Under the pieces are notes generated by a model that did not search any database, was not told the origin of the DNA, and saw only the letters and a program-made list of their open reading frames with translations. Positions 1 through 8,507 of a stretch of 64,000 nucleotides of DNA are shown here, one piece after another (position 1 is the stretch's first letter; each line of letters begins with the position of its first letter). The DNA is from Limnohabitans parvus II-B4 (GTDB lineage: Bacteria; Pseudomonadota; Gammaproteobacteria; Burkholderiales; Burkholderiaceae_C): positions 372,001 to 436,000 of the forward strand of contig NZ_NESN01000003.1 in the NCBI RefSeq assembly GCF_003063455.1. The letters run 5' to 3'. Position numbers and translations under genes: made by a program.

Positions 1-1228
1 TCAGCAGCGCAATGCCTTGCCCACCGCCCACACAGGCGCTGGAGATGCCATAGCGCAAGCCGGAGCACTTGAGTTCGCGTGCCAGTGTGATCGTCAGTCG
101 CACGCCAGTGCAGGCCAGCGGGTGGCCCAGGGCAATCGCGCCGCCGTTCACGTTGAGCTTGGCCAAGTCCAGGCCCAGTTCGCGGCCCACGGCCAGGGTT
201 TGTGCGCCTTGGGCTTCGTTGATCTCAAAGCGGCCAATCTGGTCCAGCGTCAGGCCGGTGCGCTCCAGCAGCAGTCGGATGGCCGGTGCCGGGCCAATGC
301 CCATGATCTCGGGCGGCACGCCCACAGCGGCAGCAGCCACCACGCGGGCCAGCGGCTTTTTGCCATGGGTTTTGGCATATGCACCCGATGTGACCACGCA
401 AGCCGCAGCCGCATCGACCAGGGCTGCGCTGTTGCCACCGGTTTGCACGCCGCCTTCGTACACGGGCTTGAGTTTGGCCAGCACCTCGATCGGGGAGATG
501 CGGGCGTGGGTGTCGGTGCTGACCTCGGTCACTTTGCCTTGCAGCTTGATGCCCCGGGCCTTGTAGCCTTCGAGTTCAAACTTTTCAGTGACCACAGGCA
601 CGATTTCGCCCGCATGGAAACCGGCTGCTTGGGCGGCCACGGCCTTGGCAAACGAGTCGGAGGCGAACTGGTCCACCTCTTCGCGGGTGATGTTGTATTT
701 TTTGGCCAGGTTCTCGGCGGTCTGGATCATGTTGATGCCCGCGGCCGGGTCCTTCAATGCTTCCCACATGTAGTCTTTGAAGCCCACGGGTGCGCCCAGC
801 TTGAAGCCGGTGCGGTGGTCAAAGGCGGCAATCGGGTTGCGTGTCATGCTCTCGGTGCCGACGACCAGCGCCGCCTCGCACACGCCCGCTTCAATCTGTT
901 CACCCGCTTGGCGGAACAGCTCAAAGCCGGTGCCACAAATGCGCTGGGTCATGATGGCGGGCACTTCTTGGGGCACGCCGGCATACAAGCCGATGTGGCG
1001 CGGCAAAAAGAACTGGTCAAAGTCGCCAGGGGCCATGTTGCCGGTGATGACCGAGCCGATCTCGGTGGGTGCAATGCCTGCGCGCTTCAAAGCTTCGCGT
1101 GCCGCCTTGATGCCCAGGTCCGTGGGGGAGATGTGACCCAGTGCGCCGCAGTAATCGACCATGGGCGTGCGCACGCCTTCGTGCATCCACACATCGGCAA
1201 ACGCGTTGAAAAATCCTTTGGCTGTCAT
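1..1228 (-). CDS. Thiolase family acetyl-CoA acyltransferase (C-terminal end outside window)
   Basis: The reading frame begins at an ATG at 1226-1228 and runs off the left edge after 409 codons, with only the last few residues missing. Thiolases cleave or form beta-ketoacyl-CoA. The nucleophilic cysteine is at about residue 98 (motif RICGTG). The second half carries the family motifs NGGAIALGHP and, near the edge, CVGGGQG, which hold the catalytic His and second Cys. It heads away from the same-strand ligase and crotonase genes, so it plausibly performs the last step of a CoA-dependent beta-oxidative shortening of cinnamate-type acids. The substrate is inferred from context only. Confidence 0.9.
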   Translation of the reverse strand, partial: MTAKGFFNAFADVWMHEGVRTPMVDYCGALGHISPTDLGIKAAREALKRAGIAPTEIGSVITGNMAPGDFDQFFLPRHIGLYAGVPQEVPAIMTQRICGTGFELFRQAGEQIEAGVCEAALVVGTESMTRNPIAAFDHRTGFKLGAPVGFKDYMWEALKDPAAGINMIQTAENLAKKYNITREEVDQFASDSFAKAVAAQAAGFHAGEIVPVVTEKFELEGYKARGIKLQGKVTEVSTDTHARISPIEVLAKLKPVYEGGVQTGGNSAALVDAAAACVVTSGAYAKTHGKKPLARVVAAAAVGVPPEIMGIGPAPAIRLLLERTGLTLDQIGRFEINEAQGAQTLAVGRELGLDLAKLNVNGGAIALGHPLACTGVRLTITLARELKCSGLRYGISSACVGGGQGIALL

Positions 1229-1245
1229 TTTTTTCCTAGGGTTTT

Positions 1246-1313
1246 GTCATGCCCGACTTGATCGGGCATCCATGTTCATCGAAGGCATAGATACCCGCGT
1301 TCGCGGGTATGAC
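1246..1313. repeat. Dispersed double-hairpin intergenic repeat, copy 1
   Basis: The element is bounded by GTCAT and ATGAC and holds two hairpins. The first arms are GCCCGA/TCGGGC (1251-1267); the second is a perfect TACCCGCG/CGCGGGTA (1292-1309). It lies between the thiolase and the CoA ligase. Related copies are at 3205, 33787 (half), 41991, 43824 and 45224. Confidence 0.8.
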
Positions 1314-1324
1314 AAATGAATGGT

Positions 1325-3178
1325 TTATGTTTGGGGTTTGACGATGTAGTGCAGTGTGTCGGCGTGCAGCGCCGCCACCGTGTCGGCGCGGTGCGTGAGC
1401 ACCGAGCGTTGGTTGATCGAGCCTTTGTCGGTGATCTCGCCCTTGTCAATGGTGGGTGGCTCACTCAGCAGGCACAGGCGGGCAATGCGGTTGGCGCTGC
1501 CGGTGCCGGTTTTGGCCAACTCGTTGACGATGTCCTGGAACTTGGCCAGCACCGGGGCGGAGGCCAGCACGTCGGACATGGGCACGTCTGCGCCCAGACC
1601 GCTGAGCGCACGCACAGCCGGTGTCGGGAAAATCATGGCACCGACTTCCTTCATGTTCAGGCCAGTGAGCACCGCGTCCTGGATGTAGGGTGCGCCTGCG
1701 GCGATGATCTTGCCGCGCAACGGGCCCACGCTCACAAAGGTGCCGGTGGCCAGCTTGAAGTCTTCGGCAATGCGGCCGTCGAACTTCAGGCCCAGGTGCA
1801 CATCGGTCTCGTCGATCCACTTGACCGCATCGCCGGTTTTGAAGAAGCCTTCTTCGTCAAAAGCGCCAGCAGTTTCTTCGGCGTTGCGCCAGTAGCCGGG
1901 GGTGATGTTGGGGCCGCGGTAGCGCACCTCGGTTTTGCCTTGCATGTCCACCAGCTTGAGTTCCAGTCCGGGGGTGGGCACGCCCAAGTCACCGGCATGC
2001 ACAAAGGGGTTGGTCACGAAGATGCCGAACGGGCCCGACTCGGTCATGCCCAGACCTGTGCCCATGACGATGCGCTCGCCCACTTCGCGCTCTTGTGATT
2101 CGTAGAGGCTGTCCCAGATGGGTTGCGCCAAAGCGGCACCGGCGTAGAAGAACATCTGCACGCGCGAGAGCAGCGTTTTGCGCAGCTGGTCGTCGGTTTT
2201 CATCGCGTTGGCAATCGCTTCAAAGCCGGTGGGCACGTTGAAGTACACCGTGGGCGCGATCTCGCGCAGGTTGCGCAGGGTCTCACCGATCAGGGCGGGC
2301 GTGGGCTTGCCGTCGTCGATGTAGAGCGTGCCGCCGTGGTAGATCGTCATGCCCACGTTGTGGTTGCCACCGAAGGTGTGGTTCCAGGGCAGCCAGTCGA
2401 CCAACACCAGTTCCTTTTCGGCCAGCACCGGCATGGACTGGGCCATTTGCTGCTGGTTGGCGCACCACAGGCGCTGGGTGTTGATGACGGCCTTGGGCAG
2501 CTTGGTCGAGCCGCTGGTGAACAAAAACTTGACGATGGTGTCGGGGCCTGTGGCCGCAATCGCCGCGTCCACTGCAGGCGTGGCCGCAGTGGCGCACAGG
2601 CTGTCAAATGGGGTGACTTGGCGGCCATCCACACCGCCTTCGACCAACACCACTTCCATGTCGTCGCTCACGGTTGCGGCAATGGCTTTGGCGTATCGGG
2701 CATCCGATGCGAACACCATGCCGGGCGTGACGGTCTTGAGGACGTGCTTGAGCTTGTCGTAGTCCACACTCACCAGCGAATAAGGCGGCGAGGTGGGCAC
2801 ATAAGGCACACCGGCCAGCATGCAACCCAGACCCAGCAGCGCGTGCTCCAGGCTGTTTTCACTCAGGATGACCACCGGGCGATCGGCACTCAGGCCGCGG
2901 TTGATCAGGCCTTGTGCAATGCTGCGCGCCGTCTGCCAAGCTTGGGCGTAGGTGATGTGTTGCCAGTCGCCAGTGGTGCCGTCAGCTTGTTTGACGCGGC
3001 GCGCCATGAAGCTGTGCTCGGGCTTGGTTTGTGCCCAATGTTGCAGGCGGTCGGTCATGCGTTCGGCAAAGGGCTGCAATGGCTGCTCGGCCGTCAGGTA
3101 ATGCGTGCCGGGCACACCGTCGCGCAGCGTGACGCGGGTGACGCCGAACTTCAGGGGGCGGAATTTGGGGGCGTTCAT
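1325..3178 (-). CDS. Feruloyl-CoA synthetase-like AMP-dependent acyl-CoA ligase
   Basis: This 617-residue ANL-superfamily ligase would activate an aromatic or other carboxylic acid to its CoA thioester through an acyl-adenylate. The phosphate-binding motif TSGSTKLPK is at residues 221-229. Further along are the adenylate-binding GTGLGMTESGP stretch and a TGD motif. The whole N-terminal block (RPLKFGVTRVTLRDGVPG) resembles feruloyl-CoA synthase/trans-feruloyl-CoA synthetase proteins. It lies between a crotonase and a thiolase on the same strand, as expected for a ferulate or cinnamate side-chain shortening operon. Ferulate specificity is inferred from overall similarity and from the vanillate and protocatechuate genes elsewhere in the window. 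Confidence 0.85.
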   Translation of the reverse strand: MNAPKFRPLKFGVTRVTLRDGVPGTHYLTAEQPLQPFAERMTDRLQHWAQTKPEHSFMARRVKQADGTTGDWQHITYAQAWQTARSIAQGLINRGLSADRPVVILSENSLEHALLGLGCMLAGVPYVPTSPPYSLVSVDYDKLKHVLKTVTPGMVFASDARYAKAIAATVSDDMEVVLVEGGVDGRQVTPFDSLCATAATPAVDAAIAATGPDTIVKFLFTSGSTKLPKAVINTQRLWCANQQQMAQSMPVLAEKELVLVDWLPWNHTFGGNHNVGMTIYHGGTLYIDDGKPTPALIGETLRNLREIAPTVYFNVPTGFEAIANAMKTDDQLRKTLLSRVQMFFYAGAALAQPIWDSLYESQEREVGERIVMGTGLGMTESGPFGIFVTNPFVHAGDLGVPTPGLELKLVDMQGKTEVRYRGPNITPGYWRNAEETAGAFDEEGFFKTGDAVKWIDETDVHLGLKFDGRIAEDFKLATGTFVSVGPLRGKIIAAGAPYIQDAVLTGLNMKEVGAMIFPTPAVRALSGLGADVPMSDVLASAPVLAKFQDIVNELAKTGTGSANRIARLCLLSEPPTIDKGEITDKGSINQRSVLTHRADTVAALHADTLHYIVKPQT

Positions 3179-3204
3179 GCTTGTCTCCGTTCGATCTGTG
3201 TCGT

Positions 3205-3265
3205 GTCATCCCCGTGAAAACGGGGATCCATTTCTGGAATGGATTCCCGCGTGCGCGGGAACGAC
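3205..3265. repeat. Dispersed double-hairpin intergenic repeat, copy 2
   Basis: Two hairpins, CCCCGT/ACGGGG and TTCCCGCG/CGCGGGAA, lie between GTCAT and ACGAC ends in the gap between the ligase start and the crotonase stop. The design matches copy 1 but the stem sequences differ. Confidence 0.75.
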
Positions 3266-3274
3266 ATCTTTTCC

Positions 3275-4081
3275 TTAGCTTTTTTGAACCTTGGCAGCCT
3301 TGCCTTCGAGGAAGGCGCGCACACGGGCTTTGGCTTCGGGGGCGGACTGTGCAATCGAAGAGATCAGCGCCTCAGTGAAGAAGCCGTGGTCAGCCGGTTG
3401 CTCGGCAATGCGCGGCAGGGCGTGCATGAGTGCAAAGTTGGTCAGGGGGGCGTTGGTGGCAATGCGTGCTGCCAGTTCAATGGCTTTGGGCAACGCCGAG
3501 CCAGTGGGCACCAGGTATTGTGCAAATCCCACGCGCTCGCCGTCTTGTGCGTTGTACACGCGGCCCGTCAGCATCATGTCGGTCATGCGGGCTGCGCCAA
3601 TCAGCTTGGGCACGCGCACCGAACCGCCGCCACCCACAAAAATGCCGCGTGTGCCTTCAGGCAGCGCGTAGAAGGTGCTTTCGTCGGCCACGCGGATGTG
3701 CGAGGCACTGGCCAGCTCCAGGCCGCCGCCGACCACAGCCCCGTGCAGGGCCGCAACAACGGGCACGCGGCCTTGCTCAACCGCATTCAGGGCAACGTGC
3801 CAGCCGCGTGAGTGGTGGATGCCTTCGCCCGCATCGCGCTCTTTGAGTTCAGACAAGTCCAATCCGGCGCAGAAGTGGTCGCCTTCGCCGTGAATGACAG
3901 CGGCACCGGCTTCCGTTGGCAGGTTCTGGAACACATCGCGCAGCGCTTCGATCAGGCCGTCGTTCAGGGCATTGCGCTTGGCAGGGCGACACAAACGCAC
4001 CACGGCGACAGCGCCTTGCATCTCCAGAGCAACGCCATTGGCGGCTGCACGGTCAAGGATGGGATTGCCTGGTTTTGTCAT
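3275..4081 (-). CDS. Enoyl-CoA hydratase/isomerase (crotonase) family protein
   Basis: A 268-residue crotonase-fold protein. The oxyanion-hole segments are visible: HFCAGLDLSEL (CoA-binding loop) and GAVVGGGLELASA (second oxyanion-hole glycines). The start at 4079-4081 is chosen because AAGGA lies just upstream; an upstream in-frame ATG at 4117 would add 12 residues without homology. With the ligase and thiolase on the same strand it probably hydrates an enoyl-CoA intermediate of aromatic side-chain catabolism. It lacks the usual N-terminus of hydroxycinnamoyl-CoA hydratase-lyase, so retro-aldol cleavage to vanillin cannot be claimed. Confidence 0.88.
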   Translation of the reverse strand: MTKPGNPILDRAAANGVALEMQGAVAVVRLCRPAKRNALNDGLIEALRDVFQNLPTEAGAAVIHGEGDHFCAGLDLSELKERDAGEGIHHSRGWHVALNAVEQGRVPVVAALHGAVVGGGLELASASHIRVADESTFYALPEGTRGIFVGGGGSVRVPKLIGAARMTDMMLTGRVYNAQDGERVGFAQYLVPTGSALPKAIELAARIATNAPLTNFALMHALPRIAEQPADHGFFTEALISSIAQSAPEAKARVRAFLEGKAAKVQKS

Positions 4082-4278
4082 CGGTGTGTCCTTCAGAAGA
4101 CTTGACCCAATGGCCAAGAAGGTTATTATTGATAACGATATTGTGGGCAGGTTAATGCAGTTTGTTTCTTGGGGATTTCCCTAGGTTTGACCGAAAAATT
4201 CTGGCTGAATGCTTGCAAAAATCATCTCGAACGTGTGCCATCGGCTATCGTTCATTGACCCAACGGAGACCGCAAGAC

Positions 4279-5151
4279 ATGAAACACCAAGACCTGATCG
4301 CCATCGACATCCACACCCACGCGGAAGTGAGCTGCTGGAACCCGTTTGACAATTACGGCGAGGAATACGACCGCGCTGCCGACAAATTCTTTGGCAGCAA
4401 CCGCCGCCCGACCATCGAAGAGACCGTGGCCTATTACCGCGAGCGCAAGATCGGTCTGGTCATGTTCACGGTGGACAGCGAATCGCAATTGGGCCGCCGC
4501 CGCATTCCCAACGAAGAGATCGCCAAGGCCGCACGCGAGAACAGCGACATGATGGTGGCCTTTGCCAGCATCGACCCGCACAAGGGCAAGATGGGCGCAC
4601 GCGAAGCCGAGCGCCTGATCAAGGAAGAGGGCATCAAGGGCTTCAAGTTCCACCCCACGGTGCAGGGCTACCACCCTTACGACAAGATGGCTTGGCCGAT
4701 TTACGAGGTGATCAACGAATACAAGCTGCCCGCGATCTTCCACACCGGCCACAGCGGCATTGGCTCGGGCATGCGTTGCGGCGGCGGTTTGCGTCTGGCC
4801 TACAGCAACCCGATGCACCTGGATGATGTGGCGATCGACTGGCCCGACATGCAGATCGTTATGGCACACCCGAGCTTTCCGTGGCAAGACGAAGCGCTGA
4901 GTGTGGCCACGCACAAGCCCAATGTGTGGATTGACCTGTCGGGCTGGAGCCCCAAGTATTTTCCGAAGCAGTTGATCCAGTACGCCAACACGCTGCTCAA
5001 AGACCGCATTTTGTTTGGCAGCGATTACCCGCTCATCACGCCCGAGCGCTGGATGAAGGATTTTGAAGTCGCCGGCTTCCGCCCCGAGGTGATGCCTGGC
5101 ATCCTGAAAGACAACGCGGTGCGTTTGCTGGGGCTGGACAAAGCCGCCTGA
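4279..5151 (+). CDS. Amidohydrolase family (ACMSD/LigJ-like) metal-dependent hydrolase
   Basis: A 290-residue TIM-barrel amidohydrolase-2 protein. The metal-binding HTH is at residues 12-14 after an IDIH beta strand. Further motifs are KFHPTVQGYHP, FHTGHSG, AHPSFPW and LFGSDYPL, the last holding the conserved active-site Asp. The start at 4279 places the HxH motif at the usual distance from the N-terminus; the longer frame from 4162 has no homologous character. Relatives act as decarboxylases or hydratases on ring-cleavage products. It is transcribed divergently from the crotonase gene and may belong to the same aromatic pathway. The substrate cannot be told from sequence. Confidence 0.8.
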   Translation: MKHQDLIAIDIHTHAEVSCWNPFDNYGEEYDRAADKFFGSNRRPTIEETVAYYRERKIGLVMFTVDSESQLGRRRIPNEEIAKAARENSDMMVAFASIDPHKGKMGAREAERLIKEEGIKGFKFHPTVQGYHPYDKMAWPIYEVINEYKLPAIFHTGHSGIGSGMRCGGGLRLAYSNPMHLDDVAIDWPDMQIVMAHPSFPWQDEALSVATHKPNVWIDLSGWSPKYFPKQLIQYANTLLKDRILFGSDYPLITPERWMKDFEVAGFRPEVMPGILKDNAVRLLGLDKAA

Positions 5152-5191
5152 ACTCGCTGCCCTGCGCCGCTGTGCAGGGTGTGCGTGTGCA

Positions 5192-5205
5192 CTGATCTGG
5201 ATCAA
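5192..5205. promoter_or_regulatory. Candidate FNR/ANR-type binding site
   Basis: The sequence CTGATCTGGATCAA matches the FNR consensus TTGAT-N4-ATCAA at 9 of 10 fixed positions. It lies about 73 bases upstream of the small exported protein at 5278, a workable distance for activation. No convincing -10 box was identified. Confidence 0.5.
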
Positions 5206-5277
5206 GCTTTTCGGCATCTTGTCTTGCAGTTTGTGCTGTCTCTCCTAGACTGGCACATTTGCGAAAGCGGCAAATCC

Positions 5278-5634
5278 ATGAAAAAAATTTGGGCCATCCT
5301 GCTGTTGTTTTTTTCAGCCCACAGCCACGCCTATGACGGTTTGAGCAGTGAGTTGAGCCATGCGGTTGGCGGTGCATTGCTGGCGGGGGCCGTGACCAAG
5401 ATCTACAGCGAATCGGAAAACCGCGCATGGATAGGCTTTGCCGTGAGCACGGCCGCGGTGGTGCTGGAGCAAGGCTACGAAATTTCGCGTGGTGCCAACC
5501 GCAACAGCCAGATCAAGGACATGGCTTGGCATGCCTTGGGCTCAGCGCTGGGCGCTTGGGCCACCGACAAGTACCTTTTGGTGCCGGTGGTGACCCGCAC
5601 TTCTGTGGGCTTGGTGATGGTTCGCCCCTTCTGA
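5278..5634 (+). CDS. Small exported or membrane protein, YfiM/DUF2279-like pattern
   Basis: A 118-residue protein with a Sec-type signal peptide (lysines, hydrophobic core, AHSHA near residue 18). Glycine- and alanine-rich hydrophobic stretches follow (AVGGALLAG, WIGFAVSTAAVVLEQGYE). The pattern of SHAVGG, then a conserved Glu after a membrane stretch, then IKDMAWHALGSALGAW resembles the small YfiM-type proteins, but the match is by pattern only. The start at 5278 is preferred to 5179 because it gives a clean signal peptide. It may be oxygen-regulated if the upstream FNR-like site is real. Function unknown. Confidence 0.7.
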   Translation: MKKIWAILLLFFSAHSHAYDGLSSELSHAVGGALLAGAVTKIYSESENRAWIGFAVSTAAVVLEQGYEISRGANRNSQIKDMAWHALGSALGAWATDKYLLVPVVTRTSVGLVMVRPF

Positions 5635-5647
5635 TCGGGGCGTTCAC

Positions 5648-7009
5648 TCAGTCTTTGCGGGCCGAGCCCCAAGGCGTGATCTTCACAGCAGCTGCGGTCA
5701 CCAGACCGTACAGCACCATGGCCAGCGCCACCAGACCATAAAAATGGTCGGCAGTCCCTTGGTGTTGTGACAGCCCGTAACCCGCACCTGCCACCAGAAC
5801 CAGCCGCACCGTGCCTGCCAGCACCGGGCCAATCACCTGGCCTGCACCTTGCGATGCAAAGTAGAGCGTCAAGCCAAGCCCAAAGAAGGGAAATGCAGGC
5901 CCCGCTGTGACCAGGTATTGCCGTGCATAGCCCAGCACGGCAGGGTCTTGCGTGAACAGCCTGGCCCACACATCCGGTGCCAGGGTGACGACGGCCCCAA
6001 TCAGGCCCAGGTTGAAGGCGGACACCGCGCCAGCCACCCAGGCCACGCGCCGCGCACGGCTCACGTTGCCCGAGCCCATGGCCATGCCGACCATGGGGAC
6101 CGAGGCCACGCCAATGCCAAAAGCGATGGGGATCAACAAGAACTCCAGCCGTTGGCCGATGCCGTAACCGGCCAAGGCCTCGGTGCCCAGTTGAGCCAAC
6201 AGACCGGTAAAAATCAAAATGGCCAGCACCGATTGCACAGGCGACAAGCAAGCGATGGCACCGACTTTGAGGATGTCGGCAAACATGCCTCGTTGCATTG
6301 CAAAGCTGTTCAAGTGCAGCGTCAGGCGGCCTTGGCCAGTGATCAAATACCAGAGGAAATAGAGCACGCCAGCCGCTGTCGCGATGATGTGCCCGAGGGC
6401 CACCCCCACCATGCCCATGGCGGGCACAGGACCGGCCCCCAAAGAAAGCACCCCGCCCAAAATGATTTGCAACAACGCTGTGGCCACCAGCGCCACGGAG
6501 GGGGTCCGCATATTGCCCGTGCCGCGCAAGACGGACGCCAGCGTGTTGATGAGCCAGACCAGCAGGGCACCGCTGAACAAAATGCCGGAATAAGCCACTG
6601 CTTCTTCGAGCACGCCCCCCCGGCCGCCGAGCAGTTCGTAAAAGTGGGGGCCGAAAGTCAGAAAAATCGCGCTGTAGATCACACCCGCACCCACGCCAAT
6701 CACCAAGGCATGCAGCAACAATGTTTGGGCGCGTGGGGTGTCCGACGCCCCCAAGGCACGGCTGATCGCCGCCGAAACGCCGCCGCCCATGGCCCCTGCA
6801 GACATCATCTGTGTGAGCATGGCAAATGGAAACACCAGGGCCATGGCGGCCAGCGGTGCAGTGCCCAGACGGCCCACGTAGTAGGTCTCGGCAATCCCTA
6901 CCAGCACAGTCATCACCATGGCCAGCACATTGGGTGCCGCCAGGCGCAAGAGGGTTGGCAAGATGGGGGCGGTCAGCAGGCGTTGCAGGTCGTTGTGGGG
7001 TGGGCTCAT
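5648..7009 (-). CDS. MATE family efflux transporter
   Basis: The 453-residue length and about twelve hydrophobic segments are typical of MATE exporters, which expel cationic drugs or metabolites in exchange for Na+ or H+. Characteristic features are LAAPNVLAMVMTVLVGIAETYYVGRLG in helices 1-2, the GGVSAAISRALGA loop and the mirrored second half with GQRLEFLLIPIAFGIGVASVPMVG. The ATG at 7007-7009 starts just ahead of the first amphipathic helix; upstream in-frame codons look non-coding. It converges with the gene at 5278. Confidence 0.9.
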   Translation of the reverse strand: MSPPHNDLQRLLTAPILPTLLRLAAPNVLAMVMTVLVGIAETYYVGRLGTAPLAAMALVFPFAMLTQMMSAGAMGGGVSAAISRALGASDTPRAQTLLLHALVIGVGAGVIYSAIFLTFGPHFYELLGGRGGVLEEAVAYSGILFSGALLVWLINTLASVLRGTGNMRTPSVALVATALLQIILGGVLSLGAGPVPAMGMVGVALGHIIATAAGVLYFLWYLITGQGRLTLHLNSFAMQRGMFADILKVGAIACLSPVQSVLAILIFTGLLAQLGTEALAGYGIGQRLEFLLIPIAFGIGVASVPMVGMAMGSGNVSRARRVAWVAGAVSAFNLGLIGAVVTLAPDVWARLFTQDPAVLGYARQYLVTAGPAFPFFGLGLTLYFASQGAGQVIGPVLAGTVRLVLVAGAGYGLSQHQGTADHFYGLVALAMVLYGLVTAAAVKITPWGSARKD

Positions 7010-7047
7010 GGCTGCATCTTGGCAGCTTGCAGCGTGAAAGAGGTGAC

Positions 7048-7389
7048 TTAGGCGACAGGGCTGTTGGGTGCAGGCGTCTGCAGCAGCTGGTCCATGGGCC
7101 AGTTGAGCAATTCCGCCAGGCGGCACACCACCCAGCGGGCTTCGGCAGGGATGACCACCGAAGGCTCGGCCAGCAGACCCGCTTCGCATTGCTGCAAGAC
7201 CAGGTCTTCGGTGATGCCCAGCGTGAATTGCATGTTGGCCGCTTTTTCTGTCAGCAAGTTGGCCAGGTCTTCGCACAGCTCGTAGCGTTCGGCCATGTCG
7301 CGCTGGCCCAGGGTGGGCTTGATCTTGCCTGGCGGCACGTAAAGGGCCATGAAAGATGGCGGGATGTGGATCTGGAATTCTTCGGTCAT
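7048..7389 (-). CDS. Hypothetical protein, 113 aa
   Basis: A small soluble protein beginning MTEEFQIHIPPSFMALYV. It has a conserved-looking core (RYELCEDLANLLTEKA, EARWVVCRLAELLNWPMDQLL) and no signal peptide or membrane helix. The ATG at 7387-7389 is chosen; the longer frame up to 7641 runs over low-complexity codons and across the start of the neighbouring gene. Similar short proteins are common in Comamonadaceae, sometimes labelled as ATPase with chaperone activity, but no ATP-binding motif is visible. Function unknown. Confidence 0.65.
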   Translation of the reverse strand: MTEEFQIHIPPSFMALYVPPGKIKPTLGQRDMAERYELCEDLANLLTEKAANMQFTLGITEDLVLQQCEAGLLAEPSVVIPAEARWVVCRLAELLNWPMDQLLQTPAPNSPVA

Positions 7390-7536
7390 GGTGGTCAGTG
7401 GCTGCAGGGGTGAATTAACGCACAGACGCCAACCCGGCGATTTTTTAAATTGACGGCAACGCTGCCCACTCGGCGCATCGGTCGCTGGTGACCGGGTCCA
7501 AACAGGCAGGGTTATCCACTTTGAAAGGAAATCGAT

Positions 7537-8019
7537 ATGCGTATGCTTCCCCAACTTTCTGCCCTGACTTTGGCATTGCTTGCTTTGTGTGCAGGCCAGG
7601 TCATGGCGCAAAACCCTGCCGGACCCAAAACCCGTGAGCAAGTCAAAAACGAACTGAAAGAAGCCATCCGAACAGGCAATATGCCTGCCAATGACGAGTC
7701 AGGTCGCATGCTCAACGAGGTGAACCCCTCCGCCTACCCGCCCAAACCGACGGTGCCCTGCAAGACCCGCGAGCAGGTCAAGGCAGAACTGGCAGAGGCT
7801 CAGCGCACGGGCAACATGATCGCGCCAGGAGAGTCGGGTTGTTTGCTCAACGAACTCAATCCTTCTGCTTATCCGCCCAAGCCGGTGGTGCCTTGCAAGA
7901 CCCGTGAGGAGGTCAAGGCGGAACTGGCCGAGGCGCAACGCACGGGCAACATGCCGGCCAACAGCGAAACGGGTTGCATGCTCAAAGACATGTACCCAGA
8001 CCTTTATCCTAAAAAATAA
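7537..8019 (+). CDS. DUF4148-type exported protein with three tandem repeats
   Basis: A 160-residue exported protein: signal peptide (cleavage near residue 25, GQVMAQ) followed by three near-identical units of about 44 residues. Each unit begins KTREQVK/KTREEVK and contains ELxEAxRTGNM and the NPSAYPPKP or DLYPKK end. Units 2 and 3 have a PC...GC cysteine pair, while unit 1 has Arg in place of the second Cys. DUF4148 proteins of Burkholderiales usually carry one such motif. A purine-rich Shine-Dalgarno (GAAAGGAAA) precedes the ATG at 7537. Periplasmic role unknown. Confidence 0.85.
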   Translation: MRMLPQLSALTLALLALCAGQVMAQNPAGPKTREQVKNELKEAIRTGNMPANDESGRMLNEVNPSAYPPKPTVPCKTREQVKAELAEAQRTGNMIAPGESGCLLNELNPSAYPPKPVVPCKTREEVKAELAEAQRTGNMPANSETGCMLKDMYPDLYPKK

Positions 8020-8086
8020 AGAGCAGGTGAACACTCGCATGCAGGCCTGTCCCGTGTGGACATAGGTCTGTTTTGTGGTGTTCAGA

Positions 8087-8425
8087 TCAGACCTTTTTGA
8101 CGAATTCGGTTTTCAGTTGCATGGGGCCAAAACCCTCGATCTTGCAATCGATGTCGTGATCACCTTCGATCAGCCGGATGTTCTTGACCTTGGTGCCCAC
8201 TTTGACCACCGAGGATGAGCCTTTGATTTTCAAATCCTTGACCAGGGTCACGGTGTCCCCGTCTTGCAGCACATTGCCGTTGGCGTCTTTCCAGACTTTG
8301 GCCGCTTCGGCTGCGGGCGCTTCGGCCGGGTTCCATTCATGCCCGCAGCTGGGGCAGATCAACAGGGTGCCATCTTCGTAGGTGTATTCGTCGTGGCATT
8401 TCGGGCAGGGGGGCAGGGTGCTCAT
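8087..8425 (-). CDS. PhnA/YjdM family zinc-ribbon protein
   Basis: A 112-residue protein with an N-terminal zinc ribbon ([21 protein letters not shown] split over residues 7-27) and the PhnA C-terminal SH3-like domain, including [27 protein letters not shown]. This is the full family length. Despite the name, the family is not a demonstrated phosphonoacetate hydrolase; its cellular role is poorly defined. It is transcribed divergently from the lactonase gene at 8508. Confidence 0.92.
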   Translation of the reverse strand: MSTLPPCPKCHDEYTYEDGTLLICPSCGHEWNPAEAPAAEAAKVWKDANGNVLQDGDTVTLVKDLKIKGSSSVVKVGTKVKNIRLIEGDHDIDCKIEGFGPMQLKTEFVKKV

Positions 8426-8507
8426 GGGGGTTTAGATATTTGGTAAAACCCGCTGATTGTCCACCCTTAGCTTGGTGTCTTAGTCTGGACGCGATTAACA
8501 TCGCAGC

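Noticed and set aside
17..1261. A 414-codon plus-strand open frame across the first gene
   Set aside because: The minus strand encodes a thiolase with intact active-site motifs; the plus-strand frame has no recognisable domain.
3275..4081. Hydroxycinnamoyl-CoA hydratase-lyase (vanillin-forming) identity for the crotonase
   Set aside because: The N-terminal and active-site segments typical of that enzyme are not seen, and no vanillin dehydrogenase gene is nearby.
5849..7051. A 400-codon plus-strand frame
   Set aside because: Shadow of the MATE gene; strongly biased Gln/His composition.
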